Shown here piece after piece: positions 29,084 through 37,447 of a stretch of 46,494 nt of DNA. The notes beneath the pieces were generated by a model. It saw only the letters and a program-made list of their open reading frames with translations, did not search any database and was not told the DNA's origin. The first letter of the stretch is position 1. The number at the start of each line of letters is the position of its first letter. The translations under genes and the position numbers were made by a program. Origin of the DNA: Fidelibacterota bacterium (GTDB taxonomy: Bacteria > Fidelibacterota > Marinisomatia > Marinisomatales > TCS55). The stretch spans positions 1 to 46,494 of the forward strand of contig DTTO01000010.1 of NCBI GenBank assembly GCA_012964665.1, given 5' to 3'.

Positions 29084-30205
29084 ATGACGAAGACATTAAC
29101 ACGCCGTGACTGGCTTAGACAGAGCGGTCTTGTCCTAGGTGGATCTATTGTTGCCGCTTCCGGTGCTTTGGCAACGCCTATTAAAGTTAAAAATTACAAG
29201 AAAATTCGTACACCGATCCGTATGATGTTTAATGAGAATCCATACGGACCATCAAAAATAGCACGAATGGTAATGACGAAAGCGTTTGATGAAGGTAGTC
29301 TTTATGCCCATAATGGTGCATTAGTTGAACTGAAAAAAATACTTGCCGATAAAGAAGGTGTCACTCCCGATCATATTATTATAGGTTCTGGTTCCCGCGA
29401 AGTGCTTAATGTTACTGCACTTCATTACCTTTACAATGGCGGCGAAGTTGTGGCGAATTATCCTGGTTATGAAACACTGAACCGTTACGCAGAGAACCTT
29501 GGAGCAAAAGTTCATCGAATTCGTGTGATGGGCGATATGTCGCCTGATTTGGCGAAGTTGGAACAGGCAGTTAATTCGAATACAAAATTGATTAACATAT
29601 GTAATCCAAACAATCCTACTGGTGTGGCTATCGGCGCAAAACTCCTGGAACCATTCTGTAGAAAGATGGAATCAAAATGTCTCGTATTTGTTGATGAAGC
29701 TTATAATGACTATGTGATGGACCCGGGTTATCGCTCTATGAATTATCTTGTGAAAGAAGGGTTGAATGTAATGGTCACCAGGACCTTTTCAAAAATCCAC
29801 GCACTTGCGGGTATTCGTGTTGGCTATGGTGTTGCAAAACCAGAAATTATTCGTAACCTAGAATCCAAGATCACGGGAACAGTCAACATTTTGGGGCTCC
29901 GTGCTGCTATGGCGAGTTTGGATGATGAATCGTTTCAAAAATCAAGCCGTGAGAAAAATATAGAAGCAAAAGAAATTGTTTATGACATACTTAATAAAAC
30001 GGGGAGACAGTATGCTAAATCTGAAGGAAACTTCATCTTTTTCCATACTGGAAAACCGATAAAGGAATTCAAAGAGAATATGGAGCGCAAAGGAATTATT
30101 GTAGGTCGCCCATTCCCGCCGTTTGACGATTGGTGCCGCCTTAGTATGGCGAGACCAAATGAAATGTACAAATTTAAAACGGCTTTTCAGAAAACAATGT
30201 CATAA
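29084..30205 (+). CDS. Tat-exported histidinol-phosphate-aminotransferase-like PLP enzyme
   Basis: The 373-residue protein is a fold-type I, HisC-like aminotransferase: FNENPYGPS, NPNNPTG (174-180), VDEAYNDY (203-210) and PLP lysine K237 in TRTFSKIHALAGIRVGYG. The N-terminus TLTRRDWLRQSGLVLGG is a clear Tat signal. It would be folded with PLP in the cytoplasm and then exported. True HisC is cytoplasmic, and no his genes are near, so the substrate is more likely an amino acid or keto acid in the periplasm. A strong AAGGGAG site precedes the ATG. Confidence 0.92.
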   Translation: MTKTLTRRDWLRQSGLVLGGSIVAASGALATPIKVKNYKKIRTPIRMMFNENPYGPSKIARMVMTKAFDEGSLYAHNGALVELKKILADKEGVTPDHIIIGSGSREVLNVTALHYLYNGGEVVANYPGYETLNRYAENLGAKVHRIRVMGDMSPDLAKLEQAVNSNTKLINICNPNNPTGVAIGAKLLEPFCRKMESKCLVFVDEAYNDYVMDPGYRSMNYLVKEGLNVMVTRTFSKIHALAGIRVGYGVAKPEIIRNLESKITGTVNILGLRAAMASLDDESFQKSSREKNIEAKEIVYDILNKTGRQYAKSEGNFIFFHTGKPIKEFKENMERKGIIVGRPFPPFDDWCRLSMARPNEMYKFKTAFQKTMS

Positions 30206-30273
30206 GAAGCTATTTTGCAGAGCTCAGAAATATTATTAGATGGATGACTTGGAATACTCTGGTATATACCAGA

Positions 30274-30732
30274 ATGAAAAGTTATCAAAAAATAATTTTT
30301 TTATTTGGGCTTATCCCGGGAACAATGTGGTTTTCTTTGACTACTGGACAAAACAAAAAAATATTGAGGAAATCAGTTCAAGATAGTGTCTTTACTGAAA
30401 CTCAGGCCAATCAGGGCTCTAAATTGTATAGAAAAGCTTGTGTAAGATGCCACCACCCACGTCAGTTTGTGGGCCCGGCTTATATGGATAGTTGGACAGG
30501 TGCTAGGGTCCACGATTTCCTGGAAGTAATTCGGCGGACCATGCCAACAGAGAATCCCGGCAGTTTGAAACGGGAAGAATATGTAGAAATTGTAGCATTC
30601 TTGTTTCGGTTGAACTCGATACCATCGGGGAGCCGAGAAATGAGCAGTGATCCAACAGCACTAAAACTAATTTATATTGAAGGGCCTTATAAAAGAGCAC
30701 AACAGAGTAAAAAATCCAAAAACAAAGGATAA
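30274..30732 (+). CDS. Secreted mono-haem cytochrome c
   Basis: From ATG 30274 the protein has 152 residues, with a signal peptide (MKSYQKIIFLFGLIPGTMW). CVRCH at 56-60 binds one haem c, and the Met in RRTMPTENPG, followed by an acidic helix (KREEYVEIVAFLFRL), fits a class I cytochrome with His/Met ligation. It lies 7 bases before the PQQ dehydrogenase and is the obvious candidate electron acceptor for it. An upstream in-frame ATG (30244) would put ten extra residues before the signal peptide. Confidence 0.9.
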   Translation: MKSYQKIIFLFGLIPGTMWFSLTTGQNKKILRKSVQDSVFTETQANQGSKLYRKACVRCHHPRQFVGPAYMDSWTGARVHDFLEVIRRTMPTENPGSLKREEYVEIVAFLFRLNSIPSGSREMSSDPTALKLIYIEGPYKRAQQSKKSKNKG

Positions 30733-30739
30733 TTCAAAT

Positions 30740-32704
30740 ATGATAAATAGATTAAATAAGCGCGTAAATCGAGTCTGTTGGTTGCTCAATTTTTCAATAA
30801 TTATTCTTGTGCCGCTCACAGGTCAACACGGTGCCTCAAAGGGAGATTGGAGTTACTGGGGTGGCGATGCTGGAAGTACACGCTATTCCGCTTTGGATCA
30901 AATTAACGGTGAGAATGCGAAAGATTTGGAAATTGCGTGGCGTTGGTATTCGGCAAATTATGGGCCAATACCAGAATTTTATTTCAGAGCAACACCACTT
31001 GAAGTAAATGGTGTGGTTTATACAGTCGCGGGTGAACGTCGTGCTGTGGTTGCCATTGATGCTGGGACAGCTGAGACGTTGTGGATGTGGCGGATGAAAG
31101 ATAATCCGCGCTGGGAAAAATCGCCTAGACGATTTTCAGGCCGGGGACTCGCATATGCAGAAATAGATGGCAAAGGAAAAATAATTGTTATTACACCCGG
31201 TTATTATATGGCCCTGCTTGATGCATCTACGGGACGCCTCGTTTTGGAATTTGGAGATAATGGTATTGTTGATCTTCAGATCGGGTTGGGATTTGATGTT
31301 GATCCGGTACATGGAATTGATCCAAAATATGGGCTGATTACACATGGATCTCCACCAATCGTTGTCAATGATATCATTGTAGTGGGCAATGCACATGGAC
31401 GTGGTTATTACCCCAAGCAAAAGGAAAATATTCCAGGACATATCCGGGGATATAATATTCGCACAGGAAACCAGCTGTGGATTTTTCATGTAATTCCTAA
31501 ACCGGGTGAGTTTGGTCATGATACTTGGGAAGGTGATTCTTGGACATATACAGGAAATATTTCTTCTTGGGCACCTCCCAGCGCCGATCCCAAATTGAAC
31601 ATAGTTTATATTCCAACAGATTGTCCCACGGGTGATTACTATGGTGGTCATCGACATGGCGATAATTTGTACGGTACAAGCCTAGTTGCATTGGATGTAA
31701 AAACGGGAAAGAAGCTGTGGCATCAGCAATTTGTTAAACATGATATATGGAATTATGATACTCCCACTGCGCCTAATCTTTTGGATATTACAGTAAAAGG
31801 AAAGAGAATTCAGGCTATTGTACAGGCAACAAAGCAAGGATGGGCTTATGTTTTCGATCGCAGGACAGGAAAACCAGTATGGCCATTTAAAGAACAAAAG
31901 GTTGCCTCCTCTGATGTCCCAGGAGAAAAAACTTCCCCAACACAACTTTTTCTTACTTGGCCTCCGCCTTTTGAATTACAAGGCATTACAGAGAATGATC
32001 TTATCAATTTCACACCAGAACTTCATGCACAGGCAATTGAACTAGCTTCTAAGTATCGCATGGGACCTATTTTTACTCCACCCTCTCTTGCTGAAGCACC
32101 AGATGGTACACAGGGGACCTTTGTCATGCCAGGTGCCAATGGTGGCGCAAATATACCAGGGGGTGCGGCGGTAGATCCGGAAACAGGAATTTTTTATGTT
32201 GCCTCTGTAAAGGGGCATAGTGTTATACGGCTGGTGAATGACCCGGAAAAATCTAGTATGCGTTATATTTCGCTCGGTCCAGGTGGGATAAGAGGTCCAC
32301 AAGGACTTCCGCTATTAAAACCTCCTTATGGTCGTATTGTTGCTATTGATATGAATACAGGTGAACATTTGTGGAACATACCAAATGGTGATACCCCAGC
32401 ATCAGTCAAGGAACACCCGGCCCTGGAAGGTATAGAAATTCCGGCGACGGGAAAAAATTCCCATGCAGGTCTACTGGTGACAAAAACATTACTTTTCAGT
32501 GGTGAGGGCCGAGGTGGGGATCCTTGGTTCCGTGCATACGATAAGAAAACTGGAGAAGTAATAGCAGAAATTGAATTGCCGGCACAGACCAATCATCCGC
32601 CCATGACTTACATGCATAATGGTAAACAGTACATTGTTATGCCAGTGGCTGCGGCTGGACACCCAGCTGAACTTGTGGCATTGGCACTACCAGATAAGGA
32701 GTAG
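30740..32704 (+). CDS. PQQ-dependent dehydrogenase (quinoprotein)
   Basis: From ATG 30740 (AAAGGA upstream) the 654-residue secreted protein is a quinoprotein propeller of the glucose/polyol dehydrogenase type: GDWSYWGGDAGSTRYS at the start, repeated W-motif blades (TGNQLWIFHV, TGKKLWHQQF, TGEHLWNIPNGD) and KHDIWNYDTPTAPNLLD, whose Asp matches the catalytic base region of membrane glucose dehydrogenase. It lacks the N-terminal membrane domain of that enzyme and has no fused haem domain, so electrons should go to the adjacent cytochrome c. PQQ biosynthesis genes are not in the window. The substrate is an alcohol or sugar, not specified by sequence. Confidence 0.95.
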   Translation: MINRLNKRVNRVCWLLNFSIIILVPLTGQHGASKGDWSYWGGDAGSTRYSALDQINGENAKDLEIAWRWYSANYGPIPEFYFRATPLEVNGVVYTVAGERRAVVAIDAGTAETLWMWRMKDNPRWEKSPRRFSGRGLAYAEIDGKGKIIVITPGYYMALLDASTGRLVLEFGDNGIVDLQIGLGFDVDPVHGIDPKYGLITHGSPPIVVNDIIVVGNAHGRGYYPKQKENIPGHIRGYNIRTGNQLWIFHVIPKPGEFGHDTWEGDSWTYTGNISSWAPPSADPKLNIVYIPTDCPTGDYYGGHRHGDNLYGTSLVALDVKTGKKLWHQQFVKHDIWNYDTPTAPNLLDITVKGKRIQAIVQATKQGWAYVFDRRTGKPVWPFKEQKVASSDVPGEKTSPTQLFLTWPPPFELQGITENDLINFTPELHAQAIELASKYRMGPIFTPPSLAEAPDGTQGTFVMPGANGGANIPGGAAVDPETGIFYVASVKGHSVIRLVNDPEKSSMRYISLGPGGIRGPQGLPLLKPPYGRIVAIDMNTGEHLWNIPNGDTPASVKEHPALEGIEIPATGKNSHAGLLVTKTLLFSGEGRGGDPWFRAYDKKTGEVIAEIELPAQTNHPPMTYMHNGKQYIVMPVAAAGHPAELVALALPDKE

Positions 32705-32706
32705 AT

Positions 32707-33657
32707 ATGAAAACAAAATATTTCTTAAAAAATATAATTATTCTCCTTTTCTTTTGCTCATTTTATACCATTGCCTCGGCCCAAAATAATGATGTGCGGC
32801 TCAATAGAACGATTGAACTTTTATCCCAAGGGAAACCAACCTTTGGTATTTTTTCAGGTGATCGATCTCTGAATAATGCTAGATCATTGGCACGGTCAAA
32901 TCTTGATTTTGTTTTAATTGATATGGAACATGGACCCTTGGATTTTGAGACACTTCGAATCTTTCTTTTGAGTATGACTGACAAACGCTCTATCATGCAA
33001 AAAGGCAACCTTCAAGCCAATGTAACCCCTATTGTACGGTTACCCGTGAACGGAAGGGAAAATCTTCAGTTCCTTACAAAGCAAGCGCTTGACATTGGAT
33101 CTTTTGGGGTAATGTACCCGTTTATCAGTAATAAAGAAGAAGCTTTGAATGCAGTCAGAGCGTCCCGCTATCCTCAGAAAAAAGGTGCGTCAGATTTCAA
33201 TCCTCCAGGCCTGCGTGGGCGAGCACCAACTAATGCAGTATGGTACTGGGGACTTACCAGCAGCGATTATGTAAGGCGGGCTGATGTTTGGCCGCTTGAT
33301 CCTAAAGGTGAAATTTTAACGGTGATTCAGATTGAGAATCCAGAGGGGGTCAACAATATTGAAGAGATTATTTCAGTGCCGGGAATCGGGGCAATCTTTG
33401 TTGGTCCCAGTGACCTAGGAATTACGATGGGGTATCCGGATAATCCAGGTGCTCCGGAAATAGAAGAAGCAATTCAGAAAGTACTAAAAGCCTGTAAAAA
33501 GAAAAACATACCGGTCGGTATAACAACTGGACCCGGGAGCATTGAAAGACGTCTTAAAGAGGGCTTTCGGTTTGTAACTGTAGGCGGCGATGGTGGCATC
33601 AGCCCTGGTACGGCCACTACGCTTCAGCGGGGGCGTGCTGTTAGTGGCAGGGAATAA
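32707..33657 (+). CDS. Secreted HpcH/HpaI-family aldolase
   Basis: The 316-residue protein belongs to the HpcH/HpaI (4-hydroxy-2-oxo-acid class II) aldolases and keeps the catalytic set: His75 in LIDMEHGPLD, Arg111 in PIVRLP, metal ligands Glu210 in VIQIENPEG and Asp236 in VGPSDLG. Unusually, it begins with a signal peptide (ILLFFCSFYTIASA, cleavage near residue 25), so the aldolase appears to act outside the cytoplasm. It starts 2 bases after the PQQ dehydrogenase stop, with a strong AAGGAG site, so cotranscription and a linked role are likely. Confidence 0.93.
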   Translation: MKTKYFLKNIIILLFFCSFYTIASAQNNDVRLNRTIELLSQGKPTFGIFSGDRSLNNARSLARSNLDFVLIDMEHGPLDFETLRIFLLSMTDKRSIMQKGNLQANVTPIVRLPVNGRENLQFLTKQALDIGSFGVMYPFISNKEEALNAVRASRYPQKKGASDFNPPGLRGRAPTNAVWYWGLTSSDYVRRADVWPLDPKGEILTVIQIENPEGVNNIEEIISVPGIGAIFVGPSDLGITMGYPDNPGAPEIEEAIQKVLKACKKKNIPVGITTGPGSIERRLKEGFRFVTVGGDGGISPGTATTLQRGRAVSGRE

Positions 33658-33687
33658 TTATTTATACTCAACTATTAAATACATAAT

Positions 33688-34695
33688 ATGTCTTTCATAA
33701 AAATTATTTCTCAGAATTTCTTGGCTTTTATAACGATTATTGCGGTGCAATTAAATGCCCAACCGAATCCTTACAACACAGTTGAAGGTGTATGGGGAAA
33801 ACTTCCGAAAGGGAGAACTTGGGGTTCTACCAGTGCGGTTTTTCCTGCTACAGATGGCAGTGGCAATATTTGGGTAGCAGAGCGGTGTGGTGCAAATAGT
33901 TGTGCTGGGCGGGATGATATGCCTATTTTACTATTTGACCAATCTGGAGAATTATTAAAGAGTTTTGGGAAAAATATTTTTGTTTGGCCCCATGGTATAC
34001 ACGTGGATAAAAACAATAATGTATGGGTAACAGACGCCCGAGGCGAAGATGGTATTGGGCATCAAGTACACAAGTTTAGTCCTGAGGGCACACTTCTGAT
34101 GAGCCTTGGGACCAAAGGCAAATCGGGGAAGGGGAAATATCAATTTAATGGTCCATCTGACGTTTTAATTGCTCCTAACGGTGATATTTTTGTTGCAGAT
34201 GGTCATGGTGCTGGAGGCAACAATCGGATTGTAAAGTTTAATAGCGAAGGGAAATTCCTTAAGACTTGGGGAAAAACCGGCGCTGAATCTGGAGAATTTA
34301 GGGATCCACATGCCCTTGCTATGGATTCGCAAGGCCGTCTTTTTGTAGGAGATCGTGGAAACAGCCGAACCCAGTTGTTCGATCAAGAAGGAAATTATAT
34401 TGCCACTTGGACTCAATTTGGTCGGCCTAGCGGACTTTTCATTGATGCCAATGATATATTATACTCTGCTGATTCAGAATCCAACGCTACGTGGGGTAAT
34501 AATCCTGGATGGAAGCGCGGTATTCGTATAGGAAATGCTGTTGATGGATGGGTTACAGCCTTAATCCCGGACCCAGAACCAGATCCTGACAATGCCAGTA
34601 CTACAGGCGCTGAGGGTGTTGCTGCTGATTCGCAAGGTAATATTTACGGTGCGGAAGTAGGACCCCGTATGTTAAGGAAATATATAAAAAACTAA
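33688..34695 (+). CDS. Secreted NHL-repeat six-bladed propeller
   Basis: The 335-residue protein has a signal peptide ending in LNAQP and repeated NHL-type blades: WPHGIHVDKNNNVWVTDA, FNGPSDVLIAPNGDIFVADG, RDPHALAMDSQGRLFVGDRG and GRPSGLFIDANDILYSADS. The repeats resemble those of peptidyl-alpha-hydroxyglycine amidating lyase and SMP-30-like lactonases, but I could not identify a complete catalytic site. It follows the aldolase gene by 30 bases. A sugar-lactone hydrolase or a binding protein are both possible. Confidence 0.88.
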   Translation: MSFIKIISQNFLAFITIIAVQLNAQPNPYNTVEGVWGKLPKGRTWGSTSAVFPATDGSGNIWVAERCGANSCAGRDDMPILLFDQSGELLKSFGKNIFVWPHGIHVDKNNNVWVTDARGEDGIGHQVHKFSPEGTLLMSLGTKGKSGKGKYQFNGPSDVLIAPNGDIFVADGHGAGGNNRIVKFNSEGKFLKTWGKTGAESGEFRDPHALAMDSQGRLFVGDRGNSRTQLFDQEGNYIATWTQFGRPSGLFIDANDILYSADSESNATWGNNPGWKRGIRIGNAVDGWVTALIPDPEPDPDNASTTGAEGVAADSQGNIYGAEVGPRMLRKYIKN

Positions 34696-34744
34696 AATCA
34701 GATATTTTTGTATGGATTATTTAATGAAAAGAAGTAAAAGGAAT

Positions 34745-35452
34745 ATGAAAATGAAACATATTATTATTTTCTCATCACTATTTTTGATATCATCCTGTGT
34801 TAAACCGGTCGCCCTGGACAGTTCTGTTCTCGATGATGCAAAACGGCCAGCAGAAGAACGAGCGCAAGACGATAGTAGAAAAGCCATCGATGTTTATACT
34901 TTTATTGGGGTTCAGCCTGGCATGACAGTGGCTGATCTCTGGCCCGGCGGTGGTTATAATACCCACTTGCTATCACGCCTCATGGGCAATAGTGGTAGGG
35001 TTTTTTGTATGATGGGGTTTTATGGTAGTGGACGATATGATATGCTGGATAAAATTAAAACACGCATAGAAGACGCAGAATTAAACAACGTAGAAATATT
35101 TGACAAACCCTCAGATCTTCCACCTGGCAGCATAGACGTTATGGTTTCAATCCGGAATTACCACGATGCCAAACCCCCTAGGGATCAGTTGTTAAAAGAG
35201 CTTTATGATGCATTAAAGCCTGGCGGAATCATTGGTATTGTCGATGTGGCTACGGATCACCCCGATTGGGATGATGATACACATCGTTTAAATGAACAGG
35301 TGGTAATAGATGAGTTCACTGCTAATGGGTTCACACTTGAGGGAAGTTCTGACATGCTTAGAAATCCAGATGACGACCATTCTATCTCGGGTTTTACTGA
35401 AGGTCGCCACACTATGGACCGGTATTTACTAAAATTTCGTAAGCAGGGTTAG
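34745..35452 (+). CDS. Lipoprotein-anchored SAM-dependent methyltransferase-like protein (COG4798 type)
   Basis: From ATG 34745 (AAGG just upstream) the protein has 235 residues and a lipoprotein signal with lipobox ISSC (Cys18). After it, RKAIDVYTFIGVQPGMTVADLWPGGGYNTHLLS is the SAM-binding motif I region, and the middle has LYDALKPGGIIGIVD as motif III/post-III. This fits the secreted predicted methyltransferases of COG4798. SAM is not expected in the periplasm, so the activity or even orientation is puzzling. Upstream ATGs at 34712 and 34724 would disturb the signal peptide. Confidence 0.85.
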   Translation: MKMKHIIIFSSLFLISSCVKPVALDSSVLDDAKRPAEERAQDDSRKAIDVYTFIGVQPGMTVADLWPGGGYNTHLLSRLMGNSGRVFCMMGFYGSGRYDMLDKIKTRIEDAELNNVEIFDKPSDLPPGSIDVMVSIRNYHDAKPPRDQLLKELYDALKPGGIIGIVDVATDHPDWDDDTHRLNEQVVIDEFTANGFTLEGSSDMLRNPDDDHSISGFTEGRHTMDRYLLKFRKQG

Positions 35453-35470
35453 CACGAGAAGCTTTATAAA

Positions 35471-35488
35471 AAGGTAAAACAATACCTT
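35471..35488. terminator. Weak AT-rich hairpin between convergent genes
   Basis: AAGGTA and TACCTT form a perfect 6-bp stem around a 6-base AAACAA loop in the 34-base gap between the convergent methyltransferase and YiiX-like genes. The stem is AT-rich and the T-tracts are poor, so it is only a possible bidirectional terminator. Confidence 0.3.
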
Positions 35489-36962
35489 AATTCAATAATT
35501 TCTTAATCATTTCTAATCCGGTTTCGCCGCGGGCAATTCGAGCATGCCCCGGACGATAATTATCTTCTACTATTAGCATTAAAAATTCTATGCTTTCGGA
35601 TTTTAGTGCAGCTTTGCCAATATCGTCTGCGTTTAATGTCATAGTGCCAATCCGGCTTACCAAATCAAAACGTATGTTATTTTTTCCATTAAAACACCGG
35701 TAAATGATTTCTGTACATATTTGTTTAGATGCATCATTGATATCAAAGGAAAAATCATAGTCATTCCCCAAATAAGCATGAGCCTCTTTTATTGCACTTT
35801 TCATTTCCTCTGTTTTAAGTAGTGGGCGGAAAACAACCATACGGTTAATCTTACTATCTAAAATATGATCCATAGTACCAGATACTACACCTTCTGAGAG
35901 CGCCTCAATAATGTCATCCTCTGGGCTGATCATGTTTCTTTGAGCGGGGGTAAGATTTAATGCAGCCCAATCCTTGGCGTCCCAGTTATTTCGGTTTCCA
36001 ACGTATATAATGGAATGTGTAAAAACCCCAGGTAAGAAAATATTGCTCAAATAACCCTCAGAAAAGGTAAGTATAATATCTCCGGTCTTAAGCCGGGAAA
36101 CCACTTGTTCTTTTTCCGCTGGGGAAAACGAAAGTGGTTCGTATACTGGTGATTTTAAATCGCCAACCTGTGTCATCACAAAAGCTCTGATGGCTGCAAG
36201 TAGCCCACCGGTTGTTTGTATTAAGCCATCAACCTTTTTTTTGATTTCGCTATGGCGCAAACGATTTTCCAGATCTGTAGACAATATTGTCGATTGATTG
36301 AAAATGTTTTCCCTTAGCTTTGTATGTATTTGATGCAATTCTTCTATTTCATCTAAAAAAACTTTATACGTAGCATCATTATATATTCTATTTAGTGGTG
36401 TACCTGTAACGTGTAATTCCCGCATATATAGTTCTCTAGCAATATCCAGATCTTCAAGATTCTGTGGATTTGTCAGATTAGAAAAAACGTTATTGAAGGT
36501 CTCTTCAGGAATTTCGCTTCGGTAATAAGATTCATTCAATTTATCAACCATTTGATCATCATTTAGATAGGTAGTGATTAGCAACCCACTGTATTTATAT
36601 AATATAAGAGAAGCAGAGTAACCAATAACAAAAGCCTTCATATTGTCTTGGGGATTTTCGGAGAAAGTTTGGTATCCCCTATATTTGTTAATGATTTCCC
36701 AGGTGGAGTTCCGTAAGATTAAGTAGCGGAACAACAAATTTTCAATACGGTCATTTTCGGTGTTAGTTATATATCCTGTTTCGTGGCGGGTTGTTTCCTC
36801 CTGTTGCTTCATCATTTCGGCGAACATGGATTCAAAGGCAATCTTGAAGATGGATAACTGCTTAATATCTTTTTGGAAAGTTGGTGATTGGGCGGAAGGC
36901 AATGAGATAGAAAGCAATATAAAAATTGGAATATAGATGAAAAATTTAGTTTGTCTGGTCAT
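35487..36962 (-). CDS. Secreted YiiX-like permuted NlpC/P60 cysteine hydrolase
   Basis: The 491-residue protein has a signal peptide (FFIYIPIFILLSISLPSAQ), about 260 residues of mostly helical sequence I do not recognise, and a C-terminal YiiX/YebB-like domain. That domain has LKTGDIILTFSEGYLSN, His316 in FTHSIIYVGN, VVFRPL and Cys416 in QICTEIIYRCF. His before Cys is the order expected in the circularly permuted papain-like fold. It may hydrolyse amide or ester bonds in the envelope. Sequence between the catalytic residues includes a 30-residue insertion near 325-355. Confidence 0.8.
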   Translation of the reverse strand: MTRQTKFFIYIPIFILLSISLPSAQSPTFQKDIKQLSIFKIAFESMFAEMMKQQEETTRHETGYITNTENDRIENLLFRYLILRNSTWEIINKYRGYQTFSENPQDNMKAFVIGYSASLILYKYSGLLITTYLNDDQMVDKLNESYYRSEIPEETFNNVFSNLTNPQNLEDLDIARELYMRELHVTGTPLNRIYNDATYKVFLDEIEELHQIHTKLRENIFNQSTILSTDLENRLRHSEIKKKVDGLIQTTGGLLAAIRAFVMTQVGDLKSPVYEPLSFSPAEKEQVVSRLKTGDIILTFSEGYLSNIFLPGVFTHSIIYVGNRNNWDAKDWAALNLTPAQRNMISPEDDIIEALSEGVVSGTMDHILDSKINRMVVFRPLLKTEEMKSAIKEAHAYLGNDYDFSFDINDASKQICTEIIYRCFNGKNNIRFDLVSRIGTMTLNADDIGKAALKSESIEFLMLIVEDNYRPGHARIARGETGLEMIKKLLN

Positions 36963-37072
36963 CGCCTAATTAAAACAATTTAGTTTGATTGTTGTAAAAC
37001 GTATATCTATAAGGTTAATGAAAGCTTAGTTTTTAGCATTTCATGTTTCAATAATCCCCCTAATAGATTTAT

Positions 37073-37330
37073 TCAGTCAACTAATTTGTAAACTTTGTCT
37101 TTTCTACGAGATTTATCTGTCACCTGAACACCGATACTGTCACCTTTCTTAGCGCTCTCCACAGATTCGTGTTCTATCTGTAGGGATTTGACCTCCATTT
37201 TCAAATCTGTGGTATGTCCTTTAATGTGAATCATATCACCTACATTTAATTTTCCAGCGGTGATTTCAATGGCGGCAACGGATATTTGACCAAAATATTT
37301 AGATACATGCCCGATTTCCTGTTCTTTCAT
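37073..37330 (-). CDS. Free-standing EF-Tu domain II-like protein
   Basis: The 85-residue protein is a single beta-barrel like domain II of translational GTPases: IGHVSKYFGQISVAAIEI, LNVGDMIHIKGHTTD, VKSLQIEHESVESAKKGDSIGVQV and a basic tail. No GTPase domain is attached. Such small proteins are found scattered in bacteria and archaea; their role is unclear. GGAG stands about 8 bases before the ATG. It stands alone between two genes, with more than 100 bases free on each side. Confidence 0.85.
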   Translation of the reverse strand: MKEQEIGHVSKYFGQISVAAIEITAGKLNVGDMIHIKGHTTDLKMEVKSLQIEHESVESAKKGDSIGVQVTDKSRRKDKVYKLVD

Positions 37331-37447
37331 TTCTTACTCCAAGTCTGATTTATATGAATGTACTTATCGTTCAAGATAAAGTCAATTAAATAGCTCAATT
37401 ATATGTGTGATAACATCAATTTCTTGTATTGCCTCAACATATATTTG

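Noticed and set aside
31136-31657. 173-residue minus-strand open frame
   Set aside because: Antisense to the PQQ dehydrogenase propeller; no recognisable motif or ribosome site.
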